64,000 nt of DNA from Galaxea fascicularis (lineage: Eukaryota; Cnidaria; Anthozoa; Scleractinia; Euphylliidae), in assembly GCA_948470475.1 (NCBI GenBank), contig OX419346.1:2886231-2950230 (forward strand). Direction: 5' to 3'. The notes beneath the pieces were generated by a model, which searched no databases, was not told where the DNA came from, and saw only the letters and a program-made list of their open reading frames with translations. Below, piece after piece: positions 51,701-58,802 of this stretch. How positions within the stretch are numbered: position 1 is the stretch's first letter; every line of letters starts with the position of its first letter. A program made the position numbers and the translations under genes.

Positions 51701-54700
51701 ACCGAAGAAAAGCCTTTCGGAACAGAGTAGAGAACCAACAAACTCAACCCACTTATGACACTGAGTCTGGGAATCAAACTCAGGACACATTGGTGGAAGG
51801 CGAGCGCTCTCACCACCACGCCAACCTTGCTCCCCCTAATTACGAGGTCTCTCCAGGATACTTACATGTAGCCTGCAAACAGACTCTCCATTTGGATTAT
51901 TCTGAGAGGTGGTAGCATTGATTGGATGGTGCGCTGTCAAAGCCACAGGTGTTTGGGCAAGCAAGAAAAAGAAGGCTCTTCCTTTGCCTGCTTTTCCCAA
52001 TCCCCCTGTTTTGACCACGCACCATTCAAGTATTAATTATAAATGAAGAGCCTGTAACTTTGTAGGCTACATGATACTCTGTCCTTTGCCAGTCATTCTG
52101 CGTGACTACCCAGGTGATGCCAGCTTTATTGTTTTCCTCTGCACAGTGCCCAAATTGTGGAAGCTGCATTGAGAAGAATGGTGGCTGTAATCATATGGTA
52201 CGTAACCATGTACAGTTGTAAAAGACACTGTTTTTGGTCATCATTAGTTGTAGGCTCAGTGGTAATGAAATGCACCCTAGAAGTTAACTAGGTATGTGTC
52301 ACCATTTGACACAAGTTTTTTACCCTGTCTGATAAACAGTGATCACCTTTGCCATATTTAGATGGATTCAGAGTTTGCTAAATTTACTAACTTCTGATTC
52401 TTTCTTCAAATTTTAGCAATGTATCAAGTGCAAACATGGTATGTTGTCTTCACGTAAAATAGTATCTGATTTAGAATAAATTTTATTGCTTTGCTGTCTG
52501 GGTTTTTTTTTTCTGCTCTTTAATTTCATATCATTTGTTGACAGATTTTTGCTGGATGTGTTGCGGAGACTGGAAGAGTCATGGGTCAGAGTATTATGAG
52601 TGCAGTCGATACAAGTCTAATCCTAATATTGTTAACGAGTCTGCTGGGATACAGGCCAGAGAAGCGCTTAAGAAATATCTCTTCTATTTCGAAAGGGTAA
52701 TATGATTAATGAAATTGAAAGAATTTTTTGTTTCCAGAAACTACGTGTATACCGGATTCTTTTGTTTTCTAAAGAGAAACAATAACATATCATATAACTT
52801 GTACATGACCAGCCCTTCTTTGGGCTTATCATGTTTAGGAAAGGTACTGTTGCTGTTTCTATTTTCGGTTTAACTCTTTTGTTCGAAGAAAAAGGCCATT
52901 TTTTTTCTTTTTCTTTTAATTTTCTCAAACTCGAAGCACTCAACTCCGTCAATTCTAGGGAGGGGGGGATGGATGGACTAATTGTGCGTTTGTTTTAGCA
53001 GAGAAATTTGCGAGTAAGCATAGACCAACATATGAGGTCATACCAGATCCAAAGAAGTAAAAAGAAACAAATGTATAAAGCGGATAGATTCCATTTGGCC
53101 GTGCATGTGTTGGTTGATAGCATACATGTACAGAGGAACGTGGCAAAAACCTCACTCACGCTACTCGCTTTCAGCTTGAAGCATACTTCTTTATTCTGTA
53201 CCACGTTTTGACATCACCCATACACGTTATCAGAATCAGAATACATGTAGGAACGCATGGCCAAATGATATATATTTGTCAAGTAGTATATTGCAATTTG
53301 CAATGAAAATGTGAAGCTTGTGGGATGTGGCTTGGAGTGACGAGAATACCTCACAAATTAATGTGTCCAGGTACGCTGAAAGCCGCTCATTGAGCACTAT
53401 GAAGCCCAGGTAGCGGGTGCCCATTTCCCAGAGGGTCCCCTATACCACTTTGGAAAATGCATTCACGTAAAAATATTGAGACTGTTCACGCGTCACGGAT
53501 AATTCCCAAAATTCGTTCACGTTCACGATAAAGCAAATATCGGCAATCACGAATCACGAATGAACAAATAAACCTAAATCACGTTTCACGAAAAACGTAT
53601 AGGAGACCCTCTTCCCAAGTGTTAACTGATTTGCTACGTTGTGCGATGTTTGCTCGCACTACGGGTTAATTCAGTTGCAGTCTTTTTATTTGTTGTGCTT
53701 AGTGGCAAAACCACGCCGACAGTCTGAAGCGGGAGGAAGAGACAAAGCGAAAAATTAACCAAAAGATTCAGGAAAAAGTCAACAATAATATTGGCACATG
53801 GATTGACTGGCAGTACTTATTAGATGCCGCACAGTTATTAGCGAAGGTAGGAAGATGTGGTGTTTACCCACTAGGGAGGGGACGGGGGCTGAGTGTGAAA
53901 CAGTATTACATGTAAGGCTCAGTTGGACTACAAATGGGTGGTCTGGTAACTTGATAGGAATTCAGTCAGTACGTTAAATCTTTCACGTCGTCTTTCATAA
54001 TCATGTTAATTGTCGATTGCGCAGAGGAACCCCACGATACGACCACTTGACTAGTTTAGGTTTAGTTTGAGCTGCAAAGGCCCACTAATTTTCTTATTTG
54101 AAAACCCCGTTAACACGCCCACATTTTCGAGTCCCGACGGTGTTCGTACACTGTGGTAACGGATTCGAACACTCTCTTGGTAGGAGTTTTCAATTGATAC
54201 ACAGTCGACAGCAAACTGAAAACAAGAAGGAAGCATTTAGATTTGAAATACAGTTCAATATATGCACTTTCCAAGCTGACTTATTGACTTGTTTGTTACG
54301 GTCTCGTCACAGTGCCGTTACACACTGATGTATACCTATCCCTACGCCTATTTCATGGAAGATGATAGGAAAAGGCTGGTAAGTAGACCTGTGCACAAGT
54401 AAATCACTCATGCTATTTCAGTCCGCTGTAAGACGCTAAAAGATGTCTTATCAATCAGGAAAACCCGAAAACAATGAAGCAGTGTATTTGCGCAGGACCC
54501 TGTTACTGTACGGAGACTTAATACGGCAAAAAATCGCTCAAAGAAGTACATGTAAGCAAGGGCTAAATTAATCTACAAAGTTTCGCAACGGCTGAATGAA
54601 TCGGCAAATATTGGCAAACGATGATCCGCAGTGTTTTCTCGAAGCCAAGCACATGTAATCCATCCCCGCAAATTCTACCGGTGCCCACCCCGCAAAGTAC

Positions 54701-55695
54701 TTGCACAAATGAGCAAGACCGGTGGCAGCATTGGGTTGAGGTTTAACCTCACCTAAATCGCATTTGGCCACATCAAGGAAGGCGATGTAAATGAGTTAAA
54801 TTTTTCAAATTCTCGCACGTCACCATTAATATACTATTGAGGACTTTTCCTGCAAAAAATCGATTAATATCTTTCTCTCACATTTCAAGGAATGTTTCGG
54901 CATGAGTAAAGCTGATTCAGTAGCATTTCTGTGGAGTTTTAACAATTTTCAACTCTCATGGCTTGTTGCTGTCGTGCGTCAACACGTGGCATTTGTTTAC
55001 AAAGTGTGAGATTCTGAGCTTCCATCAGTTTCACTGACATGAATTCCTAGAATGGTCTGTGTGAGAGAGGAGTACATGTAACCAAAGAATTTTACTTCCT
55101 TGTAATTGCGTTTTCTCAGAATCTTCTGCTTTTCCGTGTTAACTGTTTTGAGTCCGGATATGGTTAGTTTGCCTGGCAACCGTTTCTCATTAATCTCTGT
55201 TTTTTTTTTAACAGTTTGAATACCAGCAAGCGCAGCTTGAGCTGGAAATAGAAAATTTGTCGTGGAAGCTAGAAAGAGACGAGCTTTATTGTAGAGGGGT
55301 GAGTAGAGAAGGCGACAAGAGAATTAAACGACAGCTATGTTGGCAGGAAAGTTAACTTAAGAGTGATCAGCATCAAATTTCTCCTTGTAATATCAACGCT
55401 TTATAAAAAAGAGTGGTTGCGAGAATTACGGACGGGATCACACACGATGAATTTTCTTGGTATTTTACTACGATGGGAAATGTGTGGGGCAACAAATGAG
55501 AAATGAGAATTTAAATTGTTGATCTTATGTTTTGACGGGTTAAAACTGACTTCGATTTCTTCAAGCGTTTGACTGACATTTCAATGAATCATTGAACTGT
55601 TTTTTTTTCCCTTAATTTTCCAGGACTTTGAAAATCAAATGGACATTGCCGAAAAGAGAAGACAAACTTTGCTCAAAGACTTCCTTGTGCTTTAA
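45739..55695 (+). CDS. ARIH2: ARIH2 / TRIAD1-type RBR ubiquitin ligase (14 exons)
   Basis: This encodes an Ariadne-family RING-between-RING E3 ligase, which takes ubiquitin from an E2 onto its own cysteine and works with neddylated cullin-RING ligases. Coding exons are 45739-45960, 46125-46192, 47488-47557, 49677-49818, 49993-50108, 50839-50948, 51348-51465, 52147-52197, 52417-52438, 52545-52696, 53703-53846, 54313-54378, 55215-55298 and 55624-55695. All have GT-AG borders and agreeing phases. The product is 478 residues (human 493). The N-terminus is acidic (Asp/Glu/Tyr-rich, 10-45), then comes a UBA-like helix region (55-97). RING1 starts at Cys127 (CPVC, CGHTFC), the IBR spans about 207-256 (CPGNDC, CSNC, CFMC), and RING2 starts at Cys283 with catalytic Cys296 in NGGCNHM. 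A C-terminal Ariadne helical domain contains [18 protein letters not shown] and NLSWKLE are also nearly as in human. It looks intact. Confidence 0.97.
47043..47475. mobile_element. Element family B, copy 1, split by a nested insertion
   Basis: The ends TTTAACCCTTTAAACCCTAA and, reversed, TTTAACTGTTTAAACCCTAA form a terminal inverted repeat. The interior (GATCAGCATCAAATTTCTCC, GAGTGGTTGC, GTGTGGGGCAACAAATGAGA) matches the copy at 55351-55546, but here 245 bp of unrelated sequence (47116-47360) interrupt it. It sits in ARIH2 intron 2. Confidence 0.75.
47116..47360. mobile_element. MITE-like element nested in family B copy
   Basis: The left end AAGGCCCTGGCAAATGAGGA and the reversed right end AAGGCCCTGGCAAACAAGGA form a terminal inverted repeat whose similarity continues for about 50 bases (ACAC, GCAGACACA/GCGGACACA). 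Removing it restores the reading TTATA-AAAA-AGAGTGG seen in the uninterrupted relative at 55351-55546. That marks it as the younger insertion. No clear target duplication was found. Confidence 0.75.
47800..48110 (-). mobile_element. Retroelement 3'-tail-like repeat with AAT microsatellite
   Basis: On the minus strand the sequence runs through AAAGTGCTTTGAGCCTTGGG and AAAGCACTTTATAAATCTTC into (ATT)n. This is the type of stem-forming end with a microsatellite tail that many invertebrate LINEs and their SINEs carry. No reverse-transcriptase coding sequence remains. A perfect palindrome (48065-48100) ends the segment. It lies in ARIH2 intron 3. The far boundary is a guess. Confidence 0.45.
48065..48100. 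repeat. Perfect 36-bp palindrome
   Basis: The sequence from CCACTGTACAGGG to CCCTGTACAGTGG, centred on TTCTAGAA, is identical to its own reverse complement over all 36 bases with no spacer. It lies in ARIH2 intron 3. Confidence 0.97.
48180..48685. repeat. Possible dispersed repeat, CCGGCTA-rich
   Basis: GGCGACCGGCGAAAATCGCC and two GCCGGCTAGT words (48212 and 48231) are followed by AT-rich sequence and a further GCCGGCTACT near 48623, ending in GGGAGAACCCTGC. The CpG-rich ends stand out in an AT-rich intron and suggest an inserted element. I found no terminal inverted repeat. Small open frames here show no recognisable protein. Confidence 0.3.
49387..49563. mobile_element. MITE-like element, GGGTTGTCA ends
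   Basis: GGGTTGTCA at the left end and TGACAACCC at the right end are a perfect 9-base terminal inverted repeat 177 bp apart. The interior holds AGGACCCGG, a word also present just inside the left end of the element at 61396. It is in ARIH2 intron 3. No target duplication was seen. Confidence 0.5.
51022..51322. mobile_element. MITE-like element filling ARIH2 intron 6
   Basis: The left end TAAGGGCGATTTTCACAGTA, then CGATTT, and the reversed right end TAAGGGCCCATTTACACGGT, then ACGATTT, give an imperfect terminal inverted repeat of about 26 bases. The interior has further inverted pairs (GTCGCATGCAAC twice). It takes up 301 of the 399 bases of intron 6 and ends 25 bases before exon 7. Confidence 0.75.
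51549..51836 (-). mobile_element. tRNA-derived SINE, minus-strand copy with ATT tail
   Basis: On the minus strand, from a GGGGGAGCAAGG head, an A box-like TTGGCGTGGTGGTGAGAGCG (plus coordinates 51805-51824) and a B box-like AGTTTGATTCC (51770-51780) are followed by a body containing TTGTTGGTTCTCTACT and TTTTCCCCTCTCC. The end is AATAAAG plus an (ATT)n tail at 51549-51582. This is the usual order for a tRNA-derived SINE. It lies in ARIH2 intron 7, antisense to the gene. Confidence 0.75.
53086..53269. mobile_element. MITE-like element, AGATTCCATTTGG family, copy 2
   Basis: It starts AGATTCCATTTGGCCGTGCA, close to the start of the copy at 35830 (AGATTCCATTTGGCTGTGCG). The right end is the reverse of ATCATTTGGCCATGCGT. 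Internal ACGTGGCAA, ACGTTTTGACATCA and ACGTTATCAGA words are also shared. It is in ARIH2 intron 10. Confidence 0.65.
53431..53611. mobile_element. MITE-like element with 6-bp target duplication
   Basis: GAGGGTCCCCTATA at the left and the reversed right end GAGGGTCTCCTATA are a 14-base terminal inverted repeat with one mismatch. TTCCCA flanks both sides (53425-53430 and 53612-53617). The interior is a cluster of TTCACG and CGTGAA words. It is in ARIH2 intron 10, ending about 90 bases before exon 11. Confidence 0.75.
55351..55546. mobile_element. Element family B, copy 2 (uninterrupted)
   Basis: GTGATCAGCATCAAATTTCT, TATAAAAAAGAGTGGTTGCG and GTGTGGGGCAACAAATGAGA occur in the same order as in the split copy at 47043-47475. 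The ends GTTAACTTAA and GACGGGTTAAAAC are weakly inverted. This copy supplies the empty-site structure for the insertion in copy 1. It lies in ARIH2 intron 13. Confidence 0.7.
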
Positions 55696-55942
55696 CAAAC
55701 TTTGGTCATAGCATCGTCATGTGGGTGGCTTTATACGCTGATATGCTTCCACGCTTCGCATGCCACAGGGTTAAAAGGCCCATTTGAACAACAGGAAATT
55801 GTACAGCAAAGTTTTACTTTACTGAGGAGAAACTGAAGTGATGCTTCGGTATATTTCTACACAGACTTGGAGAAACTTATTGTCTAAAATTTAGGACTAA
55901 CTTTGATAATACTTTTAGCAATTTGGAATGTGTTTCCTTTAC

Positions 55943-55948
55943 AATAAA
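55943..55948 (+). terminator. Poly(A) signal, ARIH2
   Basis: AATAAA lies about 248 bases after the ARIH2 stop codon. It is the first canonical hexamer downstream, in ordinary 3' UTR-like sequence. The transcript probably ends 10-30 bases later. Confidence 0.6.
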
Positions 55949-56096
55949 ACACAACAGAAAGAAACGGTTTATTCTACTGGCTTCTACTTCATTTATTTTT
56001 CTGCCCCTCTCCCCTTGACTGCTGATGGTGAGAATGAATTAACCGAGGGGGGGGGGGGGCGGGGTATGGACAGCCATGTGGTACTAACTACTTTTA

Positions 56097-56221
56097 AATA
56101 ACCTCGACCGTTCGGTCATTACGGGAAAATCTCAAACTGAGGCCTTGCCGTATTGACCGAGCGATAGCGAGGTCAATACAGCCTGAGATTTTCCCGTAAC
56201 GACCGAACGGTCGAGGTTATT
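56097..56221. mobile_element. Compact fold-back element, 38-bp arms
   Basis: The arms 56097-56134 (AATAACCTCGACCGTTCGGT onward) and 56184-56221 are inverted repeats matching at 37 of 38 positions. A second inner pair (GTATTGACC and GGTCAATAC) flanks a short loop, so nearly all 125 bases can pair. It is downstream of ARIH2 and about 40 bases past a run of 14 G at about 56046-56059. Confidence 0.85.
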
Positions 56222-56228
56222 AAGTTGT

Positions 56229-56573
56229 TTATTATATGGCTAACACAATGGTTCTAAGGGGAAAAAAATTGGTTCAAGCACAAGTCGTCGCTTCACGGTA
56301 ATCTATTCATTATTTTTTTCCAAACTCTCAGGTCAAACGTTTCACTAACAGTTTTCCAGGTCGTGTTTTCAGTTTTTTGCTCTAGAGACACCAATTTTCA
56401 ATGTCAATAAAACAAAGGTGGCCTTTGGATGACTTTTTGTTGTTTTTGTTCCTAACTTGCATCATCCGTAATCGGCCCGTGGGCATTACGGGAGAATAAT
56501 GCCCTAGCGCTTCGCTTCGCTTAGCCAACCAGAGTGCGCGTTATATCGTATACAAACACTAGCCATATAATAA
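56229..56573. mobile_element. Element bounded by TTATTATATGGCTA ends
   Basis: TTATTATATGGCTA at 56229-56242 and its exact complement TAGCCATATAATAA at 56560-56573 form a perfect 14-base terminal inverted repeat, 345 bp overall. It begins 8 bases after the fold-back at 56097-56221, so the two may be parts of one longer element. GCATTACGGGAGAATAATGC near 56484 is an internal near-palindrome that shares the word ATTACGGG with the left arm of the fold-back. Confidence 0.6.
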
Positions 56574-56714
56574 TACAAAGCGAAATTTTGTTTTCGTTTT
56601 TTTTTCCTCTTGGAATCGGGGAAATCAATACCCAATACTCGCGATATACCAATCCTCCCGAGGTTTTTCGAAATGAGCCACAAGCTAAAATTTTCTATGA
56701 ATAAGAACCGACGT

Positions 56715-56870
56715 GACCAATCGAACCAAATCGAAAGTTCGATTTTATCAGTTTTATCGAAATCAGTTGAGCTTAATCGAACCCCAATCGCAATTGTGTT
56801 CGATTATCGAGTCAAATAGTTCGATTAAATTCGATTGGGCTCGATTAAGTTCGATTACCGTACAGCTCGA
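56715..56870. repeat. TTCGATT-rich low-complexity repeat
   Basis: AATCGAA and TTCGATT words recur about every 10-20 bases across this stretch on both strands. It looks like degenerate tandem or fold-back material; I see no larger unit. Confidence 0.6.
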
Positions 56871-56892
56871 TCAGTAACTTTGGGATAGGATA

Positions 56893-57200
56893 ATGATCGG
56901 GTTTCCTTTTACTCAAAATCTGCTTCGCAATCCTCGTTGTAATCTTAAAAATTACGGAGGTCGGTCCTTTGCAGTGGCTGCCCCACGTCTATGGAACGCG
57001 TTACCTATGGCCGTAAAAAGTTCCAACTCAGTTGACATTTTTAAACGACAACTTAAATCACACCTTTTTCTTTGTTCTTATGTAAATTGCTGACTTGTTT
57101 TACCATGTTTAAGTTTTTATTTGTTTAGTTATTGCTGTTAAGCGCCATTGAACCATCGGGAAACGGAGCTCAACAAATTTATTAACCCTGGATGAAGGAA
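56893..57200 (+). pseudogene. LINE reverse-transcriptase C-terminal remnant with 3' UTR
   Basis: An open frame of 66 codons (56893-57093) carries YGGRSFAVAAPRLWNALP followed by SVDIFKRQLKSHLF. This matches the C-terminal signature found at the end of many metazoan non-LTR retrotransposon polyproteins (APRLWN.LP then FK..LK..LF). The stop is followed by a stem-like tail with AAGCGCCATTGAACC and an AAATTTATTA end, consistent with the element's 3' UTR. The palm and fingers of the reverse transcriptase are absent, so it is a 5'-truncated dead copy. Confidence 0.75.
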
Positions 57201-58750
57201 ACAAACAGTTACCCTCCCATCCCTCCACGTACTCACCCCTCCCCACTAAAACTAAAGGCGAAAGGCTCCATGGGCAATCGGATCGGTTTTCAAGATGGCA
57301 GCGGGAAATGTTTTTATTTGCGGCTTTCGTACGTTAACGATGTCTTAGTCAAAATGTGATTCATTCTCGGCCATGGAAAGGTATAGACATTCTTTGATAT
57401 CATGTCACAGATTTCAATTTTTGATCATGTTTACAACGGCAAGGTGGATACGAAAACAAAACGATTTTGCTGTACTATCTTGTACGTTCCTGTCAGTCAT
57501 GTTGTGAGACATGCAGTCTGTCTGTAGTTTTTAAGGATGAGCTTTCACTATAGATCAGATTACTTTTTGATCTTAAAAAAAATAGGTTCGAAAATTGATT
57601 AAGAATCAAACCAACTAGCACAAGCACCTTTGGTCGTAAGCACCAGTTAACTTCCGTTTCGAACCCACACTAGCACGCAATTTGATTAACTTGCAATTGG
57701 TGGGTATCTTAGTTCAAAAAAGACAGTATATATTTTATTTCTTTAATCTTGTCTTATTTTTTCTCCGATCCACTGAATTCTCTCAAGGAACTTATATAGC
57801 ACTTGGTTGCTTGAAGTTCTTTTCAGCGATAAGCATATATAGCAAGGCACTGTCTATAAAATGTTGTCTGGACTATTCCACTATTGAATCCTCTGCAGGG
57901 GTGTCGTTTTGGTCTGGCGATCGGACCTGAATAGTGTTCGCAGCATATTCTAAGGAAGTCATTAATAAATAATACAGGAAAAGGAGAAAACAGCATGATA
58001 TATCAACGATTAACTGGCGTTTTTAGGGTTAACCCTTTTCCTTTTTCATTATTTCTTAATAGTATGCGCACTGTCAAATAATTAGATTAAGTACTAATGA
58101 TGTTTCATGGATGCAATTTACGCGATAGTACATCAAGGAATTATTTTACTTTTCTGTGTACTCAAGGAATGAAGTGACTTAAAAGTAATTAATGATTTGG
58201 AATAAAGTTGATGCAGTGAACATGTCTGTGAAAATGTTTTGACAGAAATGAAACATTGGATAAAATTTCAAACATTGTTTTGTGTGTTTCTATGACAAAA
58301 TTGTTGAAGTGATATAACAATCTGGTGGCTAATATTAAACTCTGGTCAAGTTGAATTGATTTTGAAGCAGAAGGAGCTTCTGTAATTGGAGGAAGTAATC
58401 AAAGTGGCAGATATCTGTGAGAATTGTAATCATAAGGTATTGATGCAGAGGTTAAGTGTGTGTTTAATAAGTGTTAAAATGTTAGATTTATAAGGGCCTT
58501 CCCTCTTTAGATCATTCTAAATTGCCGCTCAGATTTTCATTAAATTCAGCCTTTAATAATGACTTCCTTTGTGTGAAGTGTTTTCCTCTTTGTGAAACTT
58601 ACTTTGTCCCTGTGTTTAGCTGTGATAATAACTTCCTCTCAGCTGATTTATGTCTGAATTAATATGCCCATATATTTACTGTGTATTGGTTGCAGTGTTT
58701 GACTATCATGAAACATAAAACTTCAGTATTTAAATCCTTTTCCTCTACAG
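57201..58750 (+). promoter_or_regulatory. Upstream region of the FGD gene
   Basis: No coding sequence is supported here. A short CAAGATGGCAGC at 57291-57302 resembles a YY1 site and could mark the transcription start of the FGD gene. The rest is AT-rich and could be a 5' intron, because a good acceptor (TTTTCCTCTACAG ending at 58750) precedes the coding exon. The first exon and donor site cannot be fixed by eye. Confidence 0.35.
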
Positions 58751-58802
58751 GTTTTAAAAATGGTCTAGTTCCTAAAGGCTTTTCATCTGCTTAAAATTAA
58801 AG
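58751..58802 (+). other. 5' UTR start of FGD coding exon with two-codon uORF
   Basis: The exon should begin after the acceptor at 58750. The leader contains ATGGTCTAG at 58760-58768, a Met-Val-stop upstream open frame, out of frame with the main ATG at 58803 and 34 bases before it. Such minimal frames can lower initiation at the main start; no functional evidence is visible here. Confidence 0.45.

Noticed and set aside
58020..58045. A satellite fragment upstream of the FGD gene (GGGTTAACCC near 58027)
   Set aside because: Only the 10-base palindrome matches; the flanks have no similarity to the monomer. Chance is sufficient.
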